Positions 25,385 to 33,628 of a stretch of DNA of 64,000 bases are shown here, one piece after another. The stretch lies in NCBI RefSeq assembly GCF_027474405.1, contig NZ_CP114872.1:1-64000 (forward strand). The letters are read 5' to 3'. The position numbers were made by a program, and so were the translations under genes. Each line of letters opens with the position of its first letter. Position 1 is the stretch's first letter. Below the pieces are notes generated by a model. It saw only the letters and a program-made list of their open reading frames with translations. It was not told where the DNA came from and did not search any database. The stretch is from Caulobacter sp. NIBR2454 (GTDB taxonomy: Bacteria > Pseudomonadota > Alphaproteobacteria > Caulobacterales > Caulobacteraceae).

Positions 25385-26638
25385 TCAGGTCGAGAAGGCC
25401 GCCTCGACCGCCTGGTGGGCGGCCAGGATTTCAGCGCGAGAGGCCCGGGTCACGCCGGCGTATTCGGCAAAGCGCGGCCAATCGGCCACGGCGGCGCGAA
25501 CCTCTTCGATGATGGCGTCGATCAGGCGGTCGGAGAGGCTGTGGCGACGACCCAGGGCGCGAACCTGCGCGCGGGTGGGGTTGCGGCCTTCGCCCTCGAC
25601 GTCGAGGTAGTGCTCGCCGCCAGGGCCTGCTGAATAGGTCAAGTCATAGGCCGGGGCGAGCCGCCATTGGCCTTGCGCATCCATCAGGTAGCTGTGCTGC
25701 CGGGTATGGTCGTCCCGGTTGCTCGCCAGCACGTTGAAGACCATGCGCCGGAACGCGGCCTGCAGATCCTCGGCGTGCCGGGTGATGGCGACGGTGGCGC
25801 GCAGGAAGAGGTCGTAGCTTGCGGGCGTGCGCCAGGGCGCTTCGACGGCGCCGCTCAGCGAGACCACGTGCAGTCGCTGGCCGGGACGCGGCCGGTCGAA
25901 CCGGCGGGTCGCGAAATAGCCGGGGCCGGCTTTGGACGGGAGCAGCCGGTAGGGCGCCATGTCGAGGCCGGCGGTTAGGGCCATGGCGGCATAGGCGGCC
26001 TCGATCGGCCCAATGTCGGGCGGGTCGCCGGGGGCGGCGAATTTGACGATCCAGGCCTCGTGGCCCGCGGCGGTCTCGCCCTCCGTGATCGAAATCCGTC
26101 CCTCGGCATCGAAGCCGACGTGGACCTTGGGCCGCGCGCCGCCCGAGCCGCCGGCCAGGGCTGCCAAGGTGTCGGCAAGCTCGCCTTCGTGACCGGTCAG
26201 GATCGCGGTGGACTCTGCGGCCAGGGCGTCGAGGTCGAGGCTCGCCACCTCGGGTGGCGGCGCGGTCGCAGGCCGATAGGTCAGGGCGCCGCGGCCGTGG
26301 TCGCCGACGAGCGCCAGGCGGTCGAGCGGGCTCAAGGTCTCGATGCTGACGCCGAGCTTGCTCAGGCGTCGCCGCATGACGAGGTAGCCCCAGCCCTCGG
26401 GCAAGCTGTCGGCGAGAAAGCCGTGCAAGCCCTCGAAGTCGCGTCCGCGTGCGGGGTGCAGGCCGGGTTCCGGCGGGTAGAGCAGGGCCGAAACCGGCAC
26501 AGGCGCCGCGATGAGTTCCGGAGACCATTCCAGTTGCGCCAGGCCGCCGGCCATGGCCAGGCGGCCGACGGGCAGGGCGGCCTGGTCGTCGTCAAATGCC
26601 AGACTGGCGGCCAGCGGGGTTCCCGGCGCAAGTTTCAT
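25385..26638 (-). CDS. hipA: HipA-like kinase toxin
   Basis: 417 residues. HipA-type domains are visible: an N-terminal subdomain (GLHGFLADSLPEGWG), the Gly-rich loop GGSGGARPKVHVG, the hinge EAWIVKF, the catalytic segment NVLASNRDDHTRQHSYL with Asp and His, and the metal-binding APAYDLTYS. HipA phosphorylates a tRNA synthetase or related target and arrests growth. It is directly downstream of and overlaps the hipB gene by 4 bases. Its stop is 4 bases from the trbB stop, so this cassette marks the edge of inserted cargo. Confidence 0.9.
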   Translation of the reverse strand: MKLAPGTPLAASLAFDDDQAALPVGRLAMAGGLAQLEWSPELIAAPVPVSALLYPPEPGLHPARGRDFEGLHGFLADSLPEGWGYLVMRRRLSKLGVSIETLSPLDRLALVGDHGRGALTYRPATAPPPEVASLDLDALAAESTAILTGHEGELADTLAALAGGSGGARPKVHVGFDAEGRISITEGETAAGHEAWIVKFAAPGDPPDIGPIEAAYAAMALTAGLDMAPYRLLPSKAGPGYFATRRFDRPRPGQRLHVVSLSGAVEAPWRTPASYDLFLRATVAITRHAEDLQAAFRRMVFNVLASNRDDHTRQHSYLMDAQGQWRLAPAYDLTYSAGPGGEHYLDVEGEGRNPTRAQVRALGRRHSLSDRLIDAIIEEVRAAVADWPRFAEYAGVTRASRAEILAAHQAVEAAFST

Positions 26639-26964
26639 GGCGTCGGCGGCCTGGTCGAGCGTGAGCGGGGCGCCCGTACCCGCCGCGTTGGGACGCGCGC
26701 GGCCTGCTGCGCCAGGAGAGCGTCGAGGCTGCTGGCCGCGGGCAGGGGAAAGAGCGCGCCCAGCGCCTCCTCGCAGCGTAGGGCGACGGCGGCCTTCACC
26801 ATATCCTCCAGCGAAGCCTGTCCCTCGGTCTCAAGCCGCCGCCACGTCCGGTAGGCGACGCCGGCGCGCTGGGCGGCTTCGAGCTGAGGCCAACCCAAGG
26901 CGACGCGGCGCGCTTTGATGCGGCCGGCGAGCTCATGCAGTATCTCGGAGGGTGTCTGTAACAC
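26635..26964 (-). CDS. hipB: HipB-like Xre antitoxin
   Basis: 109 residues from a GTG at 26964. The HTH is ILHELAGRIKARRVALGWPQLEAAQRAGVAYRTWRRLETEG, followed by SLEDMVKAAVALRCEEALGALFP, the Xre dimer region. The frame is open upstream to 27186, but those residues are Arg/Ala-rich noise over the promoter. A TATAAG at 26969-26974 (- strand) would place the transcription start at or next to the GTG, so the mRNA may be leaderless. It neutralises HipA and represses the operon. The C-terminus is basic and longer than in E. coli HipB. Confidence 0.82.
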   Translation of the reverse strand: MLQTPSEILHELAGRIKARRVALGWPQLEAAQRAGVAYRTWRRLETEGQASLEDMVKAAVALRCEEALGALFPLPAASSLDALLAQQAARVPTRRVRAPRSRSTRPPTP

Positions 26965-27306
26965 CGTCCTTATATGGCCAATTGATCGGGAAAATTCAAG
27001 ATAATTGTCCAAAAAGTGACGGTCGCGGAAGGCTTCTTTTTGTCGAACTGGAGCGGAGAGCGGCTGTCGGGCGTGCTCGGTCCCGCCGCGTGCCGCGGCT
27101 CCTACGGGTCCGCCCCTACGGGCGCTTCGCGCCGCCAGCCGCTCGACGGCGCTTCCCGCCGCGCGCTTTGCGCGGGCTCCTTGCACCCTTCTCTTTTCGT
27201 TTAAGTATTACGTGCCTGCGCCCCGAGGCGAACAATCGAACATTGGTATTGTCGGGCGAGTGGGCCTTGTTAGTCTGCAACCTAATGTTGGGGTGAGGTT
27301 AGGTCC
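26965..27306. promoter_or_regulatory. Divergent promoter region between hipBA and mcrBC
   Basis: 342 bases without a supported gene. Near hipB, TTGAAT and TATAAG on the - strand are separated by 19 bases. The middle (27060-27180) is very GC rich with small hairpins, for example CGGGTCCGCCCCTACGGGCG. Near mcrB an AT-richer stretch carries ACCTAA and TTAGGT as an inverted pair (27281-27303) just before the GTG. Confidence 0.5.
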
Positions 27307-29556
27307 GTGAAGGCTGATGAGTTTAAGACCTGGCTTCAGGCTCGCCGTTGGCGTGGCCAACCCTTGACGGCAAAGGCCATCCAACACCGCCGAGGCCGGC
27401 TCAAGCGGGTCGAACGCTCTCTGGCCGCCATGGGTTTTCCTGACGCCGATGTTGACGAACTGATCGCGCGGGGAGAACTGCCCGCCCTGCTCGCCAAGTT
27501 GAGCAGTTATATCGGCTCTCGCGAGGGCGCGCCGCCGGTCAGTCTTGTCCCACAGGCGGAGAACCCTGATGGACAGCTTCGCAACCTGGTGGCGGTCACC
27601 CGTCTATACGGCAGGTTCGCCAACGGCGAAGATCCCAATGCCCACGATACCGAGGCCGATGACGTCGAAGACGATACGGCCGAAGTCGGCAGCGACGCTG
27701 ACGATATCCGCGCTGCGGCGCTCAAGCTCTATATCGATCCGGCGCGTCTGAAGGGCGAGACTGAAGTCTCCATTCGCGCGGGAGATCTACATGACGCTCT
27801 AGGCTTACATCAGGCACATGCCAACGTCTGCCAAGCCCTTGGCGGCGCCAAATTTCAGCAGTTGGCCAAGGTGCTGCCCCCACGCGTCGAGGGGCCGGGC
27901 CAAAGCACAACGACGACCTACCATTTCAGCCTTCGACCGGGTTCGGCGCTGGCGACAGAAGGGGCCGCCGCGGTGACCAAGCCCACCAACCTTATTTTCT
28001 ACGGACCGCCGGGCACGGGTAAGACCTACCGGACCGCGCTGGAGGCTGTGCGCCTGTGCGATGGCGATATGCCCGACGAACGCAGTGATCTGATGCGTCG
28101 CTACGGCGAACTCGAGCGGGAGGGCCGGATCGGCTTCGTCACGTTCCACCAAAGCTTCTCCTACGAGGACTTTGTCGAGGGGCTGCGCCCGGAGACCGCC
28201 GCATCCGAGATCAACGGCTCAGCCGGCTTCCGGCTGGAACCCCGCAACGGCGTCTTCCGCGAGATGGCCGCGCTGGCCGATCAGGCACGTCTGGCAGCCT
28301 CGGCGCCGCGGAAAGCCGGCGGCCTGGACCTGGCCGGCCGGCGGTTCTGGAAGATGGGGCTGGGCGCGATCGGGACCCAGGATCACATCTACGACGAGGC
28401 CATCGCGGGCAACTACGTCGTCTTGGGCTGGGGCGGAGACGTGGACTGGAGCGATGCGGCCTATGAAGACATCGGGGCGGTCCGGGCCAAGTGGGCAGAG
28501 GTCGCCCCGCCGGACAGTCAGCCGAGCAATGTCTCGCAGCTTCACCCGTTCCGCTCTGAGATGAAGAAGGGCGACATCATCATCGTCCCCTATGGCAACA
28601 CCGCCTTCCGGGCGATCGGGGAGGTCACGGGCGATTACGCCTTCGTGGCCAACCCCGACGGTGAGTACAACCATCGCCGTCAGGTCAACTGGCTCCTCAA
28701 GCTCGAAAAGCCGCTGCCGCTCGACAGCATTGTGGAGGGGGCCTTCACGATGCGAACCCTCTATCCGATCAACGCGAGCCGCATCCGTATGGAAGCGGTG
28801 TCGCGCTTGATTGGCGGCCCAGGAGATGCCGAGACCGGCGCGCCGGGCGTGGCCCCAGCGTTCGTGCTGGTGATCGACGAGATCAATCGCGCCAACATCT
28901 CCAAGGTGTTTGGCGAGCTGATCACCCTGCTCGAGGCCGACAAGCGTCTCGGCATGGAAAACGAAATCCGGGTCAAGCTGCCCTATTCCGGGGAGATGTT
29001 CGGCGTGCCGGCGAACCTCCACCTGATCGGCACCATGAACACGGCCGACCGCTCGATCGCGCTTCTCGACACGGCGCTTCGCCGCCGGTTCACCTTCGAG
29101 GAGATCATGCCCGACCCCGATCTGCTGAGGGCAGCGGCCCGGCGCACGGGGGTGGATCTGGTCGCGGTGCTGAAGGCGGTGAATGAGCGGATCGAGTATC
29201 TGTTCGACCGCGAGCACCAAGTCGGCCACGCCTTCTTCATGGCCTGCCAGGATCGTCACGACGTCGATGCGGTCATGCGCGATCGCGTCATTCCGCTGCT
29301 GCAGGAGTATTTCTTCGAAGACTGGTCGCGGCTAGCGATGGTGCTGGGCGAGCGGGAGGGGGCCAAGGAGGGCGCCTTCCTCAATTGCGATCGCATCCCG
29401 CCGCCGCCGGGCTTCGACGGCGAGGATCGCTGGCGGTGGTCGGTGCGTCCGTCCTTCGCGCCAGACGCCTACCAACGTCTGCTCGGCCATGCGGCCGTGA
29501 GCACCCCCGCCAATGAGGAGGCTGCCGGCGCGGCCGAAACAGCGGCGGCCGAATGA
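27307..29556 (+). CDS. mcrB: McrB-like GTPase with an EVE-like domain inserted in the AAA+ core
   Basis: 749 residues, starting at a GTG. The AAA+ motifs are GPPGTGKT (233-240), LVIDEINRANISKVFGEL (Asp524-Glu525) and the McrB signature MNTADRS (577-583). Between Walker A and Walker B, about residues 345-475 form an extra domain: FWKMGLGAIGTQ, AIAGNYVVLGWGG, MKKGDIIIVPYGN, AIGEVTGDYAF and RRQVNWLLKLEKPLPL. This resembles EVE/PUA-type domains that read modified bases. The N-terminal 200 residues are an unassigned helical region. McrB with McrC restricts modified DNA. The next gene, mcrC, overlaps by 4 bases. Confidence 0.9.
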   Translation: MKADEFKTWLQARRWRGQPLTAKAIQHRRGRLKRVERSLAAMGFPDADVDELIARGELPALLAKLSSYIGSREGAPPVSLVPQAENPDGQLRNLVAVTRLYGRFANGEDPNAHDTEADDVEDDTAEVGSDADDIRAAALKLYIDPARLKGETEVSIRAGDLHDALGLHQAHANVCQALGGAKFQQLAKVLPPRVEGPGQSTTTTYHFSLRPGSALATEGAAAVTKPTNLIFYGPPGTGKTYRTALEAVRLCDGDMPDERSDLMRRYGELEREGRIGFVTFHQSFSYEDFVEGLRPETAASEINGSAGFRLEPRNGVFREMAALADQARLAASAPRKAGGLDLAGRRFWKMGLGAIGTQDHIYDEAIAGNYVVLGWGGDVDWSDAAYEDIGAVRAKWAEVAPPDSQPSNVSQLHPFRSEMKKGDIIIVPYGNTAFRAIGEVTGDYAFVANPDGEYNHRRQVNWLLKLEKPLPLDSIVEGAFTMRTLYPINASRIRMEAVSRLIGGPGDAETGAPGVAPAFVLVIDEINRANISKVFGELITLLEADKRLGMENEIRVKLPYSGEMFGVPANLHLIGTMNTADRSIALLDTALRRRFTFEEIMPDPDLLRAAARRTGVDLVAVLKAVNERIEYLFDREHQVGHAFFMACQDRHDVDAVMRDRVIPLLQEYFFEDWSRLAMVLGEREGAKEGAFLNCDRIPPPPGFDGEDRWRWSVRPSFAPDAYQRLLGHAAVSTPANEEAAGAAETAAAE

Positions 29557-30881
29557 CCCATCTCTCGATCCTGGAATGGGATCGGGTCGCGGTCGGGGAG
29601 GGCCGTTTCTCCCGCCGCCAGGCCGATCAGCTGCTGGCCGCGGCGCGGTCGCACCCGCTTGGCGGCGCTGAGGGGACCAATATCCTGATCGATCATCACC
29701 GTTGGCTCAGAAGCCAACAGGTGGTCGGCATCGTCGCGGGTGAAGGCTGTAGCCTAGAGATTTTGCCGAAGATCGATCAGCTCGGCGACGCTGGGTCCTC
29801 GGAGGGCCGCGCCGGGCTGCGCCATCGTTTGGTGCAGATGTTGGACGTGGCCCTGGGCCTGGAGATCAATCTTGGCCGAGACGCCGCCATGGCGCGGCAG
29901 GATGAAACCCTGCTGGACATCCTGATCCGCGCCTTTGCCGACCAGCTGACCAATGAGGTGCGCCGCGGGCTACCGCGGCAGTATCTTCGTTGTGAGGAAG
30001 ACCTGCCGACCCTGCGCGGCCGGCTCGATGTCACCCGGCAGTTCACGACGCTGGCGGTGCGGCCGGACCGGCTCGCCTGCCAGTTCGACATCTTGTCGCC
30101 GGACACGGCGCTGCTCCAGGTGATGAAGGCGTGCGTGGTGTTCCTTGCCAGACAGGCCCGCCGCGCCGAAACCGTGCGCAGGCTCGCCGAGCTTCGCGTC
30201 GCCCTGGCCGATGTCGCCGACGTACACCCGCATCATTTGGCCTGGGACAAGATCGCAATCGACCGGTCGAACCGCCGCTGGCGCTCGCTCCTGGCGCTGG
30301 CGCGGCTGTTCCTGCGCCGCGACTGGCAGGCGACCCATAGGGCCAACGATCTGCGCGACCTGGCCGACGTCACCTTGTTGTTTCCCATGAACGACCTCTT
30401 CGAGGCCTATGTCGCGGCGCTGCTGCGCAAGGCCCTGGCCCCGGAAGGCTATGAAGTCGTCTCGCAAGGTGGTCTGCGCTATTGCCTCAACGAGATAGCG
30501 CCCGACGGCACCTTGGGCCGACCGTTATTCCGCACCAAGCCCGACTGCATGGTGCGCCGGAACGGCCGTACCGTGTTGGTGATCGACACCAAGTGGAAGC
30601 GTTTGACCGCCGCCGGCAGTGACCCAAAGCGTGGCGTCTCCCAAGCTGATGTCTACCAGCTCATGGCCTATGCCCGGCTCTACGACTCGGCACGACTAAT
30701 GCTCCTCTATCCCCATCATCCGGACCTTGAGGGGGAGGGCGCGCTCGCACGTCACCGCCTCAATGTCCCCGGCGCCGATGAACGGCTGACGATCGCCAGC
30801 ATCGACGTCGCGGCGGACCGTCTGGCGACCATGGCGTCGCTCAAGGCCTTGGTCCTCGGCGAAGCGATGGTCCCGGCCTGA
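29553..30881 (+). CDS. mcrC: McrC-like nuclease subunit
   Basis: 442 residues. The N-terminal half matches the McrC scaffold (LEILPKID, LRGRLDVTRQF). The C-terminal half is a PD-(D/E)XK nuclease: FRTKPDCMV (Asp331), then VLVIDTKWKRL (Asp345, Lys347) and the helix SQADVYQLMAYARLY. The protein cuts DNA when stimulated by McrB translocation. It is coupled to mcrB by an ATGA overlap. The pair forms a complete type IV restriction system. Confidence 0.93.
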   Translation: MTHLSILEWDRVAVGEGRFSRRQADQLLAAARSHPLGGAEGTNILIDHHRWLRSQQVVGIVAGEGCSLEILPKIDQLGDAGSSEGRAGLRHRLVQMLDVALGLEINLGRDAAMARQDETLLDILIRAFADQLTNEVRRGLPRQYLRCEEDLPTLRGRLDVTRQFTTLAVRPDRLACQFDILSPDTALLQVMKACVVFLARQARRAETVRRLAELRVALADVADVHPHHLAWDKIAIDRSNRRWRSLLALARLFLRRDWQATHRANDLRDLADVTLLFPMNDLFEAYVAALLRKALAPEGYEVVSQGGLRYCLNEIAPDGTLGRPLFRTKPDCMVRRNGRTVLVIDTKWKRLTAAGSDPKRGVSQADVYQLMAYARLYDSARLMLLYPHHPDLEGEGALARHRLNVPGADERLTIASIDVAADRLATMASLKALVLGEAMVPA

Positions 30882-30902
30882 TGGTGGCTGAAGGCTACTG
30901 AC

Positions 30903-31850
30903 TTACAGCTTGGGTGCCCACATGGCGATTTCGGCCAGAATCTCGTCGAAGGCGGGATGGCCGCGGAAATAGAGCGCGCTCGAGGCAATGTAGGCGTTCT
31001 GCAGCGTGGCCCGGGTCGCTGGGTCGCTGAGTACGAAGGCCTCGTTCTCGGCGACGACCGGATTGTCGGCCTTCGGGAACCGCTTGGCCTTGTGGTCGAG
31101 ATACCCTTGCGTGCCGACAAACGCCTGCACGGTCGGATCCTGGAGCAAGGAATAGACGTCGTAGTAGTGGCGCATGAAGTTGGGTGGGAACGCGCCGGTT
31201 TCCTGCTGCTGGCGGAACTTGGTGGAGATCGCCTGCAGCTTTTCGACCAGTGTATGGCCCGGATGGTAGCAGGCGACGCCCAGGGCGCGGTTGTCGATGA
31301 TCTCAACCTGGCTGGCGGCGAAGTCATAGGCCCACGAGCTGATATCGCGGGCTTCGTTGGGCGCGACATCGTCGAAGCCGACCTCCAGCAGCACGCCGTC
31401 TTTCAGGCCTTCGACCGATCCATTGATGCTGGCATAGGTCAGGCGAATGCCGGCGCTGCGATATTGGCGAGGGTCATCAAACGCCGTGTCGCGCTCGACC
31501 GAGGTGATGCCGTCGATGACGATGGTCTGCGCCAGCCGATCATAGAAGTCCTTGCGGCCTTGGACGTGAGCCGCCTTGTCGTGGTTACGGCCGATCATCA
31601 CCGGCGGATCGGCCGGCGGCTCGATGCGGATGTCGATGTCTTCCGAGAAACGACTGATCAGTCCGTAGCCCTTGGAGAGCGATGTGCCGCCCTTCAGCTC
31701 GAAGGTCAGGCCCAGCTGCTGCAGGCCGTAGAGGCTCTGCATGATCCAATAGTCCTTCTCGACCAAGGCGGGCGCAATGCCCTGCGCCTGAGCGACGATC
31801 CGGATCAGATCGGCAAACTGACGATGGTTGTGCAGGAAATCACGCGGCAT
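30903..31850 (-). CDS. abiEii: AbiEii-type nucleotidyltransferase toxin
   Basis: 315 residues from the ATG at 31850; a TTG at 31862 is possible. It is a nucleotidyltransferase: ELKGGTSLSKGYGLISRFSEDID carries the GG-S/T (about 54-60) and the two-Asp motif (69-73). Further parts fit the AbiEii/AbiGii family, with VEKLQAISTKFRQ and MRHYYDVYSLL near the C-terminus. Toxins of this family block growth, by nucleotide addition to tRNA ends where studied, and are held by AbiEi. The gene overlaps abiEi by 11 bases. It is convergent with mcrC. Confidence 0.88.
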   Translation of the reverse strand: MPRDFLHNHRQFADLIRIVAQAQGIAPALVEKDYWIMQSLYGLQQLGLTFELKGGTSLSKGYGLISRFSEDIDIRIEPPADPPVMIGRNHDKAAHVQGRKDFYDRLAQTIVIDGITSVERDTAFDDPRQYRSAGIRLTYASINGSVEGLKDGVLLEVGFDDVAPNEARDISSWAYDFAASQVEIIDNRALGVACYHPGHTLVEKLQAISTKFRQQQETGAFPPNFMRHYYDVYSLLQDPTVQAFVGTQGYLDHKAKRFPKADNPVVAENEAFVLSDPATRATLQNAYIASSALYFRGHPAFDEILAEIAMWAPKL

Positions 31851-32436
31851 CCTGGGTTCCAACCTCGGCCAGGGCGCGGGCGAAGAACTTCTTGGCCCGC
31901 TCGGAGCCGTAGGACTGGGCGGCCTTTTTCACGCGCGCCCGGTCACTGGCGGCCAGCCGCGCCTTGACGCGCTCGAGCACGTCTTCGGCGCTTTCGCCGA
32001 GCTGATCGAGGTTGTTGACCAGGTCGACCATCAGAAACTCAGCCGTGAGCTTCTTCGGGAAGGCGGGCTTCATCCGAAAGTCGTAGGTGCGGCCGCCGAG
32101 CGCGAATTTGCCGTGGCGCTTGTGGTTATAGACCACGGTCTTGTTGTGCAGCTGGGTCGTGCCGACCCCAAGCGCATTGTACGCATTAGGCGAGGCCAGC
32201 AGGAACGGGCCGCCCTTGAGGAAGGTCGACACTAAGGTGTCGTCCTCGGGCGGGGCCTTCCCGAACACCGTCTGTTTGGGCGCATAGTAGAGGCCGCCGG
32301 CCAGCTTGGTCAGCACGCCGGCCTGCACCGCCTCCTTGAGGTGACGATCGACCGCCGTCGACCATTGGGCCAGGTCCGCCCGGCGATAGGTCTGCCCCGA
32401 GCGGAGCTTGGCCTTGAACTGGTCGAACTTGCTCAT
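31840..32436 (-). CDS. abiEi: AbiEi-type antitoxin (DUF6088-like)
   Basis: 198 residues. The N-terminal winged helix (FDQFKAKLRSGQTYRRADLAQ, LKEAVQAGVLTKLAGGLYYAPKQT) is typical of AbiEi/DUF6088 proteins, and the C-terminal part (about 90-180) would be the antitoxin domain. It represses the operon in known AbiE systems by binding inverted repeats in the promoter; such a repeat is present at 32464-32496. TTGGAG lies 4 bases before the ATG. Together with the downstream toxin it forms a type IV toxin-antitoxin pair with phage-defence function in known members. Confidence 0.87.
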   Translation of the reverse strand: MSKFDQFKAKLRSGQTYRRADLAQWSTAVDRHLKEAVQAGVLTKLAGGLYYAPKQTVFGKAPPEDDTLVSTFLKGGPFLLASPNAYNALGVGTTQLHNKTVVYNHKRHGKFALGGRTYDFRMKPAFPKKLTAEFLMVDLVNNLDQLGESAEDVLERVKARLAASDRARVKKAAQSYGSERAKKFFARALAEVGTQDAA

Positions 32437-32463
32437 GGCTCCAACTTAGGCCTCCGCAGTCAG

Positions 32464-32496
32464 TTTGCAAGGAATGTCATTAAAAATCCATGCAAA
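32464..32496 (-). promoter_or_regulatory. Inverted-repeat operator of abiE
   Basis: TTTGCAAGGA (32464-32473) and TCCATGCAAA (32487-32496) are inverted with one mismatch, 13 AT-rich bases apart, 28 bases upstream of the abiEi ATG. AbiEi of other bacteria represses from paired inverted repeats of this general layout. Confidence 0.65.
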
Positions 32497-32557
32497 ATGA
32501 GTGGTGTTGCGTGGATGCCACCTTGGCCGGGATGGCGGCTTCGGGTCTAATGGCTAG

Positions 32558-32686
32558 ATGATCCAGTCCACGACTCGTCTTAGCCGCGGCGCCCGCCTTC
32601 GGCGTTCGCGCCCTGCGTGGATCTACGTCGTGCTGGCCCTTGGCGGGATCGCCTTGGGCGGCTTAGGCCTGCTGTTCAAGCAATAG
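32558..32686 (+). CDS. Possible 42-residue membrane peptide
   Basis: An ATG-started frame encodes a basic N-terminus (STTRLSRGARLRRSRPAW) followed by one hydrophobic segment (IYVVLALGGIALGGLGLLF, about 22-40). This positive-inside single-span layout is protein-like. There is no clear Shine-Dalgarno, and no homologue comes to mind. It could be a small membrane protein of the defence island or a chance frame. Confidence 0.35.
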   Translation: MIQSTTRLSRGARLRRSRPAWIYVVLALGGIALGGLGLLFKQ

Positions 32687-32797
32687 CGCTGTTCAGGGGA
32701 AGGCCTTCCCCTGCGACCGCACCTTGCGTCTCCGTCGACCCCTTAAAGCGGGGGCGCGCCGCAACGCCCCAGAAGTACGCGATCAGGTGCTTAGCGG

Positions 32798-33628
32798 CTA
32801 GCCGCCGTGCGCCGCGCAGTAACCACCCTTAGCGCGAGCTTCGAGCCATTCTCCTAATTCCAGCCCGGTAAGGCTCTTGGCCATGTTCCGGCAATGCTCG
32901 CCAGTCGTCGTCGTCCCGCCGCAACGTACCGATCCCCAACCCTCTAACCAGGTCAGATAGTCCTCTCGACTGACGTTCAACGACGCGGCGATCCCAAGGT
33001 CGGGGTCCTGCAGATAGAGGCGGATGTGTTCGGGCAGGAGGTCGACTCGCTGCACTCCCCAAAGACAAAGGGCGTCGATCGTCTTGGGCTGATTGCGCTG
33101 TGCATGCAGCGTCAGAACTTCCCGGTCAAAAGCCGTCGGCGCTGAGTTGCGAACCGGACGCTCGATATAGATTGTTGGCGTTTCCGGGCGGCGACTGGCG
33201 CGGCAAGGCTCGCAGATCGGTTGGACGCCGCGCTTCAGCTTCGCGGTCAGCACCCGCTTCATCTCGTCACGGCTGTGGACATCGACGGGCATGCCACAGA
33301 TCGTGCACGCGACCGCGCTTGCCTGGGTCCCTGAAAGTTTGAAGAAGGCCTGCTGGGCCCTGCCGGCGGTAAGGCCCGTGGCCATTTCCGCCAATGGCGC
33401 AACGGGTACCTCTGGCATGTTCCAGTAGATCCACACGGCAAGACGACGCGCGAGTTCGGGGTCCTCGATCTTCGGCACTGCGGGCACGAGGGCCGCTTTG
33501 CGTTCCTGGACAACAGCCTCTGCCGCGCGAAGGGCGGCGACCGCTTCCGACAACTCGACAACGGCCGTGTCCAGCGCCGCAAGGCCAGGATGATCTGGAC
33601 GTTCAGCCAAGGTGATGGGCGAGACCAT
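32798..33628 (-). CDS. Unknown cysteine-rich protein (two zinc-site-like regions)
   Basis: 276 residues, not recognised. Residues 1-95 are helical. About 108-145 holds CTICG...PICEPCRASRR, and the C-terminus holds RCGGTTTTGEHCRN...GYCAAHGG, two groups of Cys/His spaced like zinc sites. In between lies a helical part with VSREDYLTWLEGW. The start overlaps the end of the DUF6035-like gene by 26 bases, so it is the last gene of the WYL-WGR-DUF6035 operon. It may be a nucleic-acid-binding subunit, but this rests on the Cys pattern only. Confidence 0.7.
   Translation of the reverse strand: MVSPITLAERPDHPGLAALDTAVVELSEAVAALRAAEAVVQERKAALVPAVPKIEDPELARRLAVWIYWNMPEVPVAPLAEMATGLTAGRAQQAFFKLSGTQASAVACTICGMPVDVHSRDEMKRVLTAKLKRGVQPICEPCRASRRPETPTIYIERPVRNSAPTAFDREVLTLHAQRNQPKTIDALCLWGVQRVDLLPEHIRLYLQDPDLGIAASLNVSREDYLTWLEGWGSVRCGGTTTTGEHCRNMAKSLTGLELGEWLEARAKGGYCAAHGG

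Noticed and set aside
28219..29259. A 346-codon frame antisense to mcrB.
   Set aside because: It is a composition shadow of a well-supported McrB gene.
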